DNA of 64,000 nt from contig NC_052613.1 of the NCBI RefSeq assembly GCF_016545825.1, positions 7,378,001-7,442,000 on the forward strand. The letters are read 5' to 3'. The position numbers and the translations under genes were made by a program. Source of the DNA: Eucalyptus grandis. Lineage: Eukaryota > Streptophyta > Magnoliopsida > Myrtales > Myrtaceae. Within the stretch, counting starts at the first letter, position 1. Each line of letters begins with the position of its first letter. The notes below the pieces were generated by a model. It saw only the letters and a list, made by a program, of their open reading frames with translations, was not told the DNA's origin and searched no databases. This document shows positions 36,022-48,300 of this stretch, in pieces.

Positions 36022-36207
36022 CCTGACGCCATCTATGAATGGAACATTGATGGTGTTGCAGAAACCAATATTATGAACATTCTTAACAACATGGTGATGC
36101 TTGCTAATGCCTACAAAACACAGCAAGATGTTTCGACCATCTTTGTTGCTAATCTTTTAGTAGCGGATTTCTTGGACAGCTAAAAGGTTGGTGGGATAAT
36201 TACTTGA
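36022..36207 (+). pseudogene. Caulimovirid coat-protein fragment
   Basis: The plus strand shows AIYEWNIDG near its start and the LKGWWDN motif near its end, both characteristic of the coat-protein region of caulimovirids. The two halves lie in different frames, with the break near 36163, and both gene ends are missing. The fragment abuts the reverse transcriptase piece head-on, so the viral DNA was rearranged before or during insertion. Confidence 0.65.
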
Positions 36208-36208
36208 C

Positions 36209-36246
<38 letters not shown>

Positions 36247-38394
36247 AGGTATATATGTAAATAATAAATAGAATAGTAATAACCTAGAAAAATAAATCAA
36301 AAAAAAAAAAACAGAAAAGAAAATTCGAAGCGCTTGTTTGCTCTACCCACGTAGCATCCAGGTGTGTTAAAGAAAAGAGGGGGGAATTACACGCATCTTT
36401 TTCTCTTTCTCTCTCAGCGAACAAACCCATCCGCGTCTTCTCTACCGAGACACCTTGCTTTCTTTTCCTCTCGCTTTTGTTCGTCTCCACCGAGCCCACC
36501 CATCTCAGCCCCTCACGACCAGCGCCATCATCAAGTAGCAGATCGTTGCTGCTCGGTTCTGATCAAGGATTCGACGCCGGCTGTGAAGCTTAGCGTCCGA
36601 CGTCTCCTTTCCTTTCCCATCGACGAAGTATCCAGGCAAGTGGGCTGTTTCTGTGGTCTTAGTCCCTGATTTGGCTCGTTGGGTGTTGCATGTGGGGTTA
36701 GGGTTAGTTAGCTGCGATTGGGGGATGCAAGGGATGAATAGAAAAGCCATGTTCATGGTTGAGATTGGTGGATGGTGAAAACCGGTTGCGGTTTGATGGG
36801 TAAAACAGAGGAAATCATCTGCGCGCGCGCTCTCCATCCCACGTTACGTCTTGTTGCTGTCTTAGAAAATGTATTGATAGGCTGGGTGATTGGATTTTGA
36901 TGTTGAGTGATGGTTTATTGAGCAACTGAGATTGTTGTGAGGTTGAAGGATTGATGAAATGGTTGGATTTCTCAGGCATGTGTTTGATTTCTTTGAATTT
37001 TAACCAAAACAGATTTTGGCAACTAAGAAATCTTGGAGAATTCAGCCATTGTTTTGGATTTGGAAAGGAAAAACCTCCTGACTTGTGTTCTGAAACTTTA
37101 TTTACTATGGTACTAGCTTCAAGTGTCTTAAAAATTTCACGATGCTTTCAATATTTTCGAATTGTGTATCAAGCTGTCCAAACCAGGGAAGGTCGGGTTG
37201 ATATCTCGGTTTACCACAGGAGTTTTGAAATTGTTATTGTCTTTTGAACAAAATCTGACTATAAACTGATTTGGAAAAACCTCCCGACCCTTGCTGAAAT
37301 TTTACTTACCGAGGCACCCTTATCAATGATTCAAAAGGAAAAGAAAATACTTTTTGGTACCTTCCAAAATTATAAATCTTTGCACAAACCAGTCTTTGAA
37401 AATCTGGAAGTTGGGAGTGTAGCTTCAAAATTTCTCTTGAGCTGTATGTGGAGTCTTTGATATGTAGGAGGGTGTTAGATCAAGAAAATCTGGTTGTGGA
37501 TAAGGTGCATGTGCTAGATTCCGAATTACATGAAGTGTGAGTGCTGGATTTTTGAACTTGCAAGTAAAACCAAATGAATCTGAGATTCTGACCATGAGGA
37601 ATCTTGGCGATAATCATGCTGTGGTAAGGTGTACCGTGTGTATGGACAGAGAGCATAATGATAGGAGGAGTTTTGTGAACTAATGACCTGTGTTTGTGAA
37701 AATCAGTGTGACCTCAGTAGACGTTTTAATTTTTTCTGTAATTATCTGACCACAATTTGATTTCGAACCCTCGATGAAAGTTTTAGAGCACATCTTCATG
37801 AATAACATATTCAAAATTCAGAGAAAACGAACAAAGTATGACCCTCGAAATAATTTTCCTACAAAAATGTGAAATCTGGAATTTTACAGAATGTTGGGTA
37901 GGAAGAAAATTGAAGTTTTACCCTCTGTGCCTATGGAATCTGACTTAGAGTTCTTCTTGAGATTTGTTCCTTTAGATCTTATCAATAACGTGTCAAAATT
38001 TCGTAATATTCTGATAAGGATTGATGTACTTTTTATGTCTGCAAATAATACTGCTCCTTTTTGTTCATAGATTTCTTGATCCAGTATATGTGTTAGTGGT
38101 TGTCTTTTGTATTGGATCCTTATTTGGCTGAGATTGTTGGTGCTGTAACAAGGGGAACTATGAATGTATGATTGGCTATTGAGCTAATGTGAGACCCAGT
38201 GTCGGGATGCCTGGAGAGGGATGGAAAGAAGTAATGGTGTTCTCTCCAGAGGTCGAGAAGAGTTGAACAGCTTCTCGGGGGACCTCGTGATGCCAGGTTG
38301 GGTGCGAGGGGTTCGGGGTGGAGTGTCGTCTCCCCTGGGTGATGGTTGTAGCTGGGTTTCTGTGGATTCAATAACTTGATGTTTTGTTTACTTA

Positions 38395-41300
38395 TTTGCA
38401 CTGTTTTTTTGCCAATCCAAGTTAGGACTAACCGCTCACTTGCTGAGTTTTATTTTAAAAACTCACACTTGTTAATTTGTTGTTTCTTCGAGTAGAAGAT
38501 GTCGGCGCACCGCCCCCGCCTGCTGCCATGACGACCATCCTCTACGGCTTCCCCGCCGACTTTGTTTGGCGGCAAGAGGACTTCCCGGGACCACAATTTC
38601 CCGGGAGTTGTGTTTGTCAAATACACCTCGTGTTTGACAATAGACACAGGGCGCCTACGGGACCGGCTTACATGGTCTTCGTGGCCCTTTACGCTCGGGT
38701 TGATGGACGGTTGGTGGGACCCTTGCAGCTGTATGATGATGGGCCGGGCGGGGTGGTAGTCTGCAGAGTAGGAGGTGTAGAGAGGTGCCGAACGTGTGGG
38801 AGGATTTTTGTTTTAGTTGTTTAACAACATGTACATAACAAATGAGAGGCGGAATAGTTAGTGTTTGTAGTATATGGTGTTTTTTGTAGAGATTCCCCTC
38901 TCAATCTCATATTCCCCACGTGTAAATGAAGGAACCGAGTTTATAACAAATAGAGCCGAGTAGCTCAGTTCCTTATGTACTCGCTTGATTGGAATCTATT
39001 TATTCATTTCATATAATTCATGAAGTATAAATAATTATTGAATGAAATCAAGGTATATGAGATCCTGGTTGTCACATTGAGACCGAAGTCAATCTTCTTT
39101 TAAGTTCCTGAAAACTTTGTTCACACTTATCATTCCATTCAAATTTCACACTCTTCTTAGTTAAGTGGGTTAAGGGACTGTTTTTTTTGCCAATCCAAGT
39201 TAGGACTAACCGCTCACTTGCTGAGTTTTATTTTAAAAACTCACACTTGTTAATTTGTTGTTTCTTCGAGTAGAAGATGTCGATCGCACCGCCTACCCCG
39301 CCTCTGCTGCCATGACGACCAATCCTCTACGGCTCCCCGCCCGACTTTGTTTGGCGGCAAGAGGACTTCCAGGACCACCATTTCCGGGAGTTGTGTTTGT
39401 CAAATACACCTCGTGTTTGACAATAGACACAGGGCGCCTACGGGACCGGCTTACATGGTCTTCGTGGCCCTTTACGCTCGGGTTGATGGACGGTTGGTGG
39501 GACCCTTGCAGCTGTATGATGATGGGCCGGGCGAGGGTGGTAGTCTGCGAGTAGGAGGTGTAGAGAGGTGCCGAACGTGTGGGAGGATTTTTTTGTTTTA
39601 GTTGTTTAACAACATGTACATAACAAATGAGAGGCGGAATAGTTAGTGTTTGTAGTATATGGTGTTTTTTGTAGAGATTCCCCTCTCAATCTCATATTCC
39701 CCACGTGTAAATGAAGGAACCGAGTTTATAACAAATAGAGCCGAGTAGCTCAGTTCCTTATGTACTCGCTTGATTGGAATCTATTTATTCATTTCATATA
39801 ATTCATGAAGTATAAATAATTATTGAATGAAATCAAGGTATATGAGATCCTGGTTGTCACATTGAGACCGAAGTCAATCTTCTTTTAAGTTCCTGAAAAC
39901 TTTGTTCACACTTATCATTCCATTCAAATTTCACACTCTTCTTAGTTAAGTGGGTTAAGGGACTGTTTTTTTTTTGCCAATCCAAGTTAGGACTAACCGC
40001 TCACTTGCTGAGTTTTTATTTTAAAAACTCACACTTGTTAATTTGTTGTTTCTTCGAGTAGAAGATGTCGACGCACCGCCTACCCCGCCTGCTGCCATGA
40101 CGACCAATCCTCTACGGCTCCCCCGCCGACTTTGTTTGGCGGCAAGAGGACTTCCAGGACCACCATTTCCCGGGAGTTGTGTTTGTCAAATACACCTCGT
40201 GTTTGACAATAGACACAGGGGCGCCTACGGGACCGGCTTACATGGTCTTCGTGGCCCTTTACGCTCGGGTTGATGGACGGTTGGTGGGACCCTTGCAGCT
40301 GTATGATGATGGGCCGGGGGCGGGGTGGTAGTCCTGCGAGTAGGAGGTGTAGAGAGGTGCCGAACGTGTGGGAGGATTTTTTGTTTTAGTTGTTTAACAA
40401 CATGTACATAACAAATGAGAGGCGGAATAGTTAGTGTTTGTAGTATATGGTGTTTTTTGTAGAGATTCCCCTCTCAATCTCATATTCCCCACGTGTAAAT
40501 GAAGGAACCGAGTTTATAACAAATAGAGCCGAGTAGCTCAGTTCTTATGTACTCGCTTGATTGGAATCTATTTATTCATTTCATATAATTCATGAAGTAT
40601 AAATAATTATTGAATGAAATCAAGGTATATGAGATCCTGGTTGTCACATTGAGACCGAAGTCAATCTTCTTTTAAGTTCCTGAAAATTTTGTTCACACTT
40701 ATCATTCCATTCAAATTTCACACTCTTCTTAGTTAAGTGGGTTAAGGGACCGTTTTTTTTTTGCCAATCCAAGTTAGGACTAACCGCTCACTTGCTGAGT
40801 TTTTATTTTAAAAACTCACACTTGTTAATTTGTTGTTTCTTCAGAGTAGAAGATGTCGATTGCACCGCCTACCCCGCCTGCTGCCATGACGACCATCCTC
40901 TACGGCTCCCCCCCGACTTTGTTTGGCGGCAAGAGGACTTCCAGGACCACCATTTCCCGGGAGTTGTGTTTGTCAAATACACCTCGTGTTTGACAATAGA
41001 CACGGGAGCGCCCTACGGGACCGGCTTACATGGTCTTCGTGGCCCTTTACGCTCGCTCGGGTTGATGGACGGTTGGTGGGACCCTTGCAGCTGTATGATG
41101 ATGGGCCGGGCGGGGTGGTAGTCTGCGAGTAGGAGGTGTAGAGAGGTGCCGAACGTGTGGGAGGATTTTGGTTTTAGTTGTTTAACAACATGTACATAAC
41201 AAATGAGAGGCGGAATAGTTAGTGTTTGTAGTATATGGTGTTTTTTGTAGAGATTCCACTCTCAATCTCATCTTCCCCACCTGTAAATGAAGGAACCGAG

Positions 41301-41440
41301 TTTATAACAAATAGAGCCGAGTAGCTCAGTTCCTTATGTCCTCGCTTGATTAGAATCTATTTATTCATTTCATATAATTCATGAAGTATAAACAATTATT
41401 GAATGAAATCAAGGTATATGAGATCCTGGTTGTCACATTG
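38395..41440. repeat. Four-copy ~785-bp tandem array in the core of the palindrome
   Basis: Units begin at GCCAATCCAAGTTAGGACTA at 38411, 39189, 39976 and 40763, spacings 778, 787 and 787. The fourth is truncated at GGTTGTCACA where the right arm begins. Each unit carries a GC-rich part, then AACAACATGTACATAAC, then an AT-rich part ending TTGTCACA (an inverted TGTGACAACC, LTR-like start). The first three units end in about 100 bp of antisense Ty3/gypsy reverse transcriptase. Copies differ mainly by one- and two-base indels in homopolymers. Confidence 0.93.
39081..39181 (-). pseudogene. Ty3/gypsy reverse transcriptase fragment (first of three tandem copies)
   Basis: The minus strand encodes LTHLTKKSVKFEWNDKCEQS followed by FQELKRRL, the well-known tail of plant Ty3/gypsy reverse transcriptase. 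Equivalent fragments end units two (about 39865-39965) and three (about 40650-40750). Each directly abuts an inverted TGTGACAACC LTR-like start, so an internal deletion joined pol to an LTR before the unit was amplified. Confidence 0.75.
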
Positions 41441-43624
41441 AGATCACCCAGGGGGAGACGACACTCCACCCCGAACCCCCTCGCACCCAACTGGCATCAC
41501 GAGGTCCCCGAGAAGCTGTTCAACTCTTCTCGGACCTCTGGAGAGAACACCATTACTTCTTTCCATCCCTCTCCGGGCATCCCGACACCCGGGGTCTCAC
41601 ATTAGCTCAATAGCCAATCATACATTCATAGTTCACCCTTGTTACAGCACCAACAATCTCAGCCAAATAAGGATCCAATACAAAAGACAACCACTAACAC
41701 ATATACTCGGATCAAGAAATCTATGAACAAAAAGGAGCAGTATTATTTGCAGACATAAAAGTACATCAATCCTTATCAGAATATTACGAAATTTTGACAC
41801 GTTATTGATAAGATCTAAAGGAACAAATCTCAAGAAGAACTCTAAGTCAGATTCCATAGGCACAGAGGGTAAAACTTCAATTTTCTTCCTACCCAACATT
41901 CTGTAAAATTCCAGATTTCACATTTTTGTAGGAAAATTATTTCGAGGTCATACTTTGTTCGTTTTCTCTGAATTTTGAATATGTTATTCATGAAGATGTG
42001 CTCTAAAACTTTCATCAAGGGTTCGAAATCAAATTGTGGTCAGATAATTACAGAAAAATTAAAACGTCTACTGAGGTCACACTGATTTTCACAAACACAG
42101 GTCATTAGTTCACAAAACTCCTCCTATCATTATGCTCTCTGTCCATACACACGGTACACCTTACCACAGCATGATTATCGCCAAGATTCCTCATGGTCAG
42201 AATCTCAGATTCATTTGGTTTTACTTGCAAGTTCAAAATCCAGCACTCACACTTCATGTAATTCGGAATCCAGCACATGCACCTTATCCACAACCAGATT
42301 TTCTTGATCTAACACCCTCCTACATATCAAAGACTCCACATACAGCTCAAGAGAAATTTTGAAGCTACACTCCCAACTTCCAGATTTTCAAAGATTGGTT
42401 TGTGCAAAGATTTATAATTTTGGAAGGTACCAAAAGTATTTTCTTTTCCTTTTTGAATCATTGATAAGGGTGCCTCGGTAAGTAAAATTTCAGCAAGGAA
42501 TTCGGGAGGTTTTTCCAAATCAGTTTATAGTCAGATTTTGTTCAAAAGACAATAACAATTTCAAAAACTCCTGTGGTAAACCGAGATATCAACCCGACCT
42601 TCCCTGGTTTGGACAGCTTGATACACAATTCGAAAATATTGAAAGCATCGTGAAATTTTTAAGACACTTGAAGCTAGTACCATAGTAAATAAAGTTTCAG
42701 AACACAAGTCAGGAGGTTTTCCTTTCCAAATCCAAAACAATGGCTGAATTCTCCAAGATTTCTTAGTTGCCAAAATCTGTTTTGGTTAAAATTCAAAGAA
42801 ATCAAACACATGCCTGAGAAATCCAACCATTTCATCAATCCTTCAACCTCACAACAATCTCAGTTGCTCAATAAACCATCACTCAACATCAAAATCAATC
42901 ACCCAGCCTATCAATACATTTTCTAAGACAGCAACAGTGTCGAACATGGATGGAGAGCGCGCGCGCAGATGATTTCCTCTGTTTTACCCATCAAACCGCA
43001 ACCGGTTTTCACCATCCACCAATCTCAACCATGAACATGGCTTTTCTATTCATCCCTTGCATCCCCCAATCGCAGCTAACTAACCCTAACCCCATGCAAC
43101 ACCCAGCGAGCCAAATCGGGACGGAAGACCACGAAACAGCCCACTTGCTGGATACTTCGTCGATGGGAAAGGAAAGGAGACGTCGGACGCTAAGCTTCAC
43201 GGCCGGCGTCGAATCCTTGATCGAGAACCGAGCAGCAACGATCTGCTACTTGATGATGGCGAGGTCGTGAGGGGCCGAGATGGGTGGGCTCGGTGGAGAC
43301 GAACAAAAGCGAGAGGAAAAGAAAGCAAGGTGTCTCGGTAGAGAAGACGCGGATGGGTTTGTTCGCTGAGAGAGAGAGAAAAGATGCGTGTAATTCCCCC
43401 CCTCTTTTCTTTAACACACCTGGATGCTACGTGGGTAGAGCAAACAAGCGCTTCGAATTTTCTTTTCTGTTTTTTTTTTTTTTTTTTTTTTGATTTATTT
43501 TTCTAGGTTATTACTATTCTATTTATTATTTACATATATACCTATACATATATATATATATATGTATATGTATAAAATCTTTAATATGCTCAATCTACTA
43601 CTATTGAAATTTTTTGGCGTCACA
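41441..43624 (-). repeat. Right inverted-repeat arm of the palindromic element
   Basis: This is the reverse complement of the left arm without the viral insertion. It begins ATCACCCAGGGGGAGACGAC next to the truncated fourth core unit and ends ATTTTTTGGCGTCACA. Differences from the left arm are mostly short indels, for example in the T-run at 43470-43490. Confidence 0.88.
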
Positions 43625-44466
43625 CCTAGTTTGAGTGACTTTGGTAACATTAAATCAATCAATCTGGGTGATTGCACAGCAAAAGTCTCTTTGACATTTG
43701 GAGATCGCAACAGCATACTGCTAAGGCTCCATCTTAATAAGATAGAATTAGAGGTATGTCGATGAAAACACAATAAATAAATAAATAAATCGACGGCATA
43801 TTTTTTCGATAGTGATCCAAATGCCATAAAATAAGAAAATAATATACAAGCATTAAGTTTTTTCACAAACAAATGAACCCTAAAAGTACATCTAATTTTG
43901 GAAGATCTAGAAAGGGATCAAAGCATCGAATTAGGGGTTGACTCAGTTCAAATATAATCCGCTATTTATAATCAAATCATAAACCAATCTAAAATGACTT
44001 AGGCCTTTTTGATATCCCAATTGAATGCTGAAAACTAAAATTCTGCACTCAATGAGATTGTACTTATTTGATGATTTTAAATAGAATCGACTTAAGTTAA
44101 TAATTTAAGTCCAATATCCACTTAATTTGGCAAACAAAGAGAGGGGTTACTTCGGTCTACTTGGAAGAAAAGAGAAAATTATGTACTAAAAATTTAAGTA
44201 TTGAATTTTAAGTGTTGCTAATCTTATGTGCTGAATACAAAAGCAAAAAGTTATTCGAGGTAATAAAAATTGATAAATGATTATTATTGATAACTTTCAA
44301 AACATGGAAAATAAGACTATTATCGCTAGGAGTTATCAATATATTTAGCAAGATTGTAATTACATAAATTATACTTTTATTAAATAAACAAAGGATGCCA
44401 ATGATAATCATTTTATTTCATAAATCAATTTTTGGCGAGAAATAGTGAGCAAGTTTTTAAGTAAAA
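43625..44466. other. AT-rich intergenic DNA
   Basis: No gene, RNA or clear repeat structure recognised. A short (AAAT)n run lies near 43770. Confidence 0.5.
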
Positions 44467-44803
44467 ATACGCGTTTAATAACAACATAACATTTCTACTC
44501 TCAAATAAAAAATTTGTTGGGTAACAACAAAAAATTTCTCTCTCCTAGATGATCGATAGGCAACAATGGGAGGTAGCTGGCTAATAACAAGAGTAAGTAA
44601 TGAGAAGAGCTTCTATTTCTCATTTTTGTTTAAGAAATAGAAGAATATAAAATTTTTATTTTGTATTTGTGTTCCAAACTTATTTCCGGACTAAAATGAA
44701 ATTATGTTACCAAACGAATTTCTATTTTAAATTACTCTTGAAAATAAAAAAATAAAAAAGTAGATAAATAGAATGGTTATCATATGCACCTAAATAACCC
44801 ATA
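44467..44803. mobile_element. Small Tourist-like element without GC-rich insert
   Basis: Left end AAATACGCGTTTAATAAC and right end GGTTATCATATGCACC are imperfect inverted repeats flanked by TAA. Subterminal phrases (TTATTTCCGG, GTTACCAAACG) match copies A and B. At ~340 bp it lacks most of the GC-rich centre, so it may be closer to the ancestral MITE. Confidence 0.55.
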
Positions 44804-45372
44804 CCTTGTTATCGTATTTGAATTTAATATTATCAAACAAGCTCAGTCTTATCAACATGGAAATTTTGAGCACTCAATTGAATTATCAAATAGGCATTTG
44901 ATTTCTTCAACATATAGATAATTTATGGTAATTATAATCTTGCTAGATATATTAATAAAGCCTATTAAAAGAAATTAATAATATTCAGCTGTCAATTTTC
45001 AATCAACTTCAACCAACTTTTTAATTCCTATTCAAAAAAAAAAAAAACCAACTTTTTAATTCTATCATAATTGCTTATTTTTTCACTTAAGATCATAATT
45101 GCTTATAAATTAATGCATGTTTTCTTCAACCAGCTGCCGTCGATCCGCCCAAACTCGCTGGAGCCGAAACGGCGTCGCATTTCCTTCTCGACCCAGCCGA
45201 GCCGAGCCGAGCCGAACACATAGGCACGAACCGAATCTCTTCTACAGACGAAGAAGCAGCGAAAGAAGGAGAAAAATTTCAGCTTCCTTCACTCGGATCT
45301 CTCCGCAGAGCAGAGCGAGCTTCTAGGGTTTCCGCCCCACCCGCCCCACCGCCGAATCGAAGATCGCCGCCG
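44804..45372 (+). promoter_or_regulatory. Upstream region of the ATP synthase gamma gene
   Basis: AT-rich DNA gives way to a GC-rich leader near 45125. The leader contains an AGCCGAGCCGAGCCGA repeat (45197-45212) and CTAGGGTTT (45323-45331), a telo-box on the opposite strand, 42 bp before the ATG. No TATA box near the expected place was recognised, which suits a housekeeping mitochondrial gene. Confidence 0.45.
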
Positions 45373-48300
45373 ATGGCGATGGCTGCTCTCCGCCGCGAAG
45401 GGAGGCGGTTCGCCCCCTCCTCTCCCCCGCCCCATCGCCGCCGCCGCCCCCGCTCCTCCCCCTCCCTTCCTGTCGCCCGAGTAAACACCACTTCCTCCTC
45501 CTCCTCCTCCTCCTCATCTCTAATGAACTCGCTTTCTGTCCGGTTCGGTCAGGGCTCGTAGGTGCTCGAGAGCGATTCGGTCCGCGTCGCGTTTCGCGGT
45601 GATTTAGGGCAGGGTAGCTGCCGGCGATCCCCGATTCCGGCTCGCGACCGGCGCGAGAAATGTCCCTTCGTCTCGCGTTCTCGGTTCGCGATTTTTGCTC
45701 CGGAGGTTCCTCTCCCGGTGCTTGCTATCGATCTGCTTTGCCGTATGTGTGGAGATCGCGTGCCGAGAGATTTGGGGAATTTCGATTCTCATTTTTTGTG
45801 GTGTATGTATGCTGCGGGTCGGTTTCTTTCTGGTGAAATACGAAATCTCCGGCTTTGTTATCGTTTCGAGAAAGATTGTGCGAATGTAGTTTGTTGTCTG
45901 GAGAATGTCGTGACCGAGCAAGCGAATTTTCGATTCTCGGTTGAAGTAGGACTTTCGTAAACGAGCAATCGTGACGTGCATTGCTGTGTTGACTGACATT
46001 CCAATGAAGTCGGTTTTCTCATTTGTTTCTTCTGCTCTTTTTCTTTCTCAGAACACGTTTACTGCTTGATGCTTCCGCTCTGCTCATCGAACATCGTCCC
46101 CATTTTAGCTGGCCAGGCTAAAATAATGCCTTTGATCATACTGCATTATCCAACTTCGGTTATGTAGTGTCTGAGATAGTAAACTTCATTGGTTTCTTCC
46201 CACACCTGTCTTTGCAAAGGAAGGACTGTATAATGGTCTCTTGATTACAGTTGTTGTGTGGACAATAATTAGATAGAGCTTTTTCTTAAGTTGTGTAGCT
46301 TATTGAGCTGTATTGGGTTGGCAGGGAAGATGTTCCTTTTGGGGCTCGTTCTATTTCAACTCAAGTGGGTAAGAGTCACGTTATCTTAATTTCTCACGAA
46401 TTCATCTTTTGATGCTTTCTTATTCAAGTTTCCTTCCAGTGTGCTGAGAATCGATCAGTTGTATATGTTGAAATACCTGATCCTGTGTTTTTTCTCTGTG
46501 CAGTAAGGAACCGGATGAAGAGTGTGAAGAATATTCAGAAGATCACTAAGGCTATGAAGATGGTTGCAGCCTCAAAGCTACGAGCAATTCAAATTAGAGC
46601 TGAAAATTCCCGTGGCCTGTGGCAGCCATTCATTGCTCTTCTTGGCGACACCCCCAGTATGTTCATTTACAAGCTATTGCTTTACATCTACCTTTGGTAC
46701 GAGTATATTGGGGTGGCCACTTAAAGTGATACCCTGCTAGAGGTGCATAGTTTGAATTTGATGCTTATCAATGACATTAACCTGAATGAGTGGCTCAAGA
46801 AATGCAAAGTTAGACAGCTTTTTTAATTGAAAATCGGAAAGTTCGTAAATTTTGTTTTGGCCTAGGTAGATGCATCAGTTTTTTATGATGTTGTCGACTC
46901 TTGGCTTACATTATTACTGCGGGTAGGGATCTCTGTAAATTGACATTGAGCAATGTAACTCTACGTAAAAGAGGAGAGTGGCAAGTACTTGAAGTGCATG
47001 ATAAAGTCGTAGGTTATTGAGATTATTTTGGCCCAAGATTTTTGCCACAATGAAAGTAATAGAGAGGAATGCTGGTGTATAAAGTTCAAAGTTTTTGTTA
47101 CCCAAAGTATTTATGTAATTTTTTTGTGCTGGCCTGTGTCCTCTGGCTTTGACTTCCTCTTCCTGTCTGTTATATTAAAGACTGTGGAACTAGGAAGCTG
47201 CATAAACAAGTGATTGTAGAGTAATAAATTGTTGCATTGGCGTCAGTTGTTGGTAAAGGCAATCTTTCTTCAGGACAAGCAATTATTTGATGCAGCTGAG
47301 AGTTCTACTATGTTTGTATGCCTAAAATTTAATAATCACAATCCTAAAGCAATCCAATCAAGAACGAAAAGATATATAGAGAGCTTGTGCAAACACAGAA
47401 AAGTCAAAAACGAAAGCAATGAGACATTTGAGCTTAAAAGAAAAGAAAATATTCACATGGAAAGATTGATAGTGACATTTGGAATGGGCTGGAGATGAAA
47501 CGAAAGGATTTTATGTTTTCATGAAGTTAAAATAACAGGACATGGCTATCACCTTGAAAAGAAGAGCTGGAGTATTTTTAATAATTTATCTCTCTCTCTC
47601 TCTCTGTCTGATGAATAATTATGCGGTGTGGAATTACAGGCATTGATGTCAAGAAGAATGTTATAGTTACTGTTTCTTCGGACAAAGGGCTGTGCGGTGG
47701 GATTAATTCCACTTCTGTAAGATTAAGCAAGGGTTTACACAAGTTGAACTCAGGTATTGTGTGTAAGGAGTAGATGGTAATCTTTTATATGGGTTGAAAA
47801 GATTAGCGAGAATGCTTTTGACCAGTTAAAAAATTTAAAATGCTGCAGGGCCTGACAAAGAACCAAAGTATGTAGTTGTGGGGGAAAAAGCAAAGGTTCA
47901 ATTGATCCGCGACTCACGAAAGCACATACACTTGACCATATCAGAGTTAACAAAAATTCCTCTGAACTATACCCAGGTTGGGTTACTTTGTGTTTGGAAT
48001 TTCTATAGATAGCTTGTACCAGTTGAGTTTGCTTAGTTGAATGCATTCATGGCACCAGGCTTTTAATTTTTTTTTTTTTTTTTTTTTGTATTTCTGTTCT
48101 TTTGCTTGCTCTCTGCTTATTGTCTAGTGATGCAGGCATTCTCTCACTTAAATACACAAACCCCCTCCCCCAAAAAAAAAAAAAAAAAAAAAAAAAGACA
48201 CTGAAATAAGTATAACAAAAGCACATGCATCGGATGGTGCTTTTCTTTTGTTGCACCATTGAGTTGCTGGATACTCTCTTTTGATTGGAAAAAATTCCAT

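Larger units (their letters stand above)
35697..36207. mobile_element. Endogenous caulimovirid fragments inserted in the left arm
   Basis: The right arm runs straight from TATACATATACATATATA into the AT repeat, whereas the left arm is interrupted here. The insertion is therefore younger than the arm duplication. It consists of two viral-like gene pieces in opposite orientation, a reverse transcriptase piece (minus) and a coat-protein piece (plus). Only short, broken fragments remain and nothing here could be functional. Confidence 0.75.
35625..38347 (+). repeat. Left inverted-repeat arm of the palindromic element
   Basis: Without the 511-bp insertion at 35697-36207 this arm is about 2.21 kb and pairs with 41441-43624 in inverse orientation. 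Matching landmarks are CGCTTGTTTGCTCTACCCAC (36330 / 43450), the CGCGCGCGC tract (36823 / 42960) and CTTTCCATCCCTCTCC (38218 / 41570, complementary). The 36360-36660 segment is CT-rich then GC-rich like a gene leader, and it is followed by GGTTAGGGTTAG. Open frames in this segment are mirrored in the other arm and match no protein known to me. Confidence 0.88.
35625..43624. mobile_element. 8-kb palindromic (fold-back-like) element
   Basis: The element starts TGTGACGCC at 35625 and ends GGCGTCACA at 43624. Its left arm (35625-38347) and right arm (41441-43624) are near-identical inverted copies. The core is a four-copy tandem array. Flanks CATAG (left) and CCTAG (right) may be a slightly diverged 5-bp target duplication, which would fit integration as one unit by an integrase-type mechanism. 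TGTGAC ends are also typical of Ty3/gypsy LTRs. No complete transposase or polyprotein is present. It could be a fold-back transposon or head-to-head retroelement remains. Confidence 0.7.

Noticed and set aside
36284..36837. Open frames mirrored in the two arms of the palindrome
   Set aside because: They are present because the DNA is duplicated. Frames are interrupted differently in the two arms and match no protein I know.
38950..39000. tRNA-like A box (TAGCTCAGTT) and weak B box in each core unit
   Set aside because: The spacing and B-box match are poor and no cloverleaf could be drawn. Probably chance within LTR-like sequence.
38477..41132. Repeated ~100-codon frames in each core unit
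   Set aside because: The frame changes from unit to unit because of one-base indels, so no constraint on a protein is visible.
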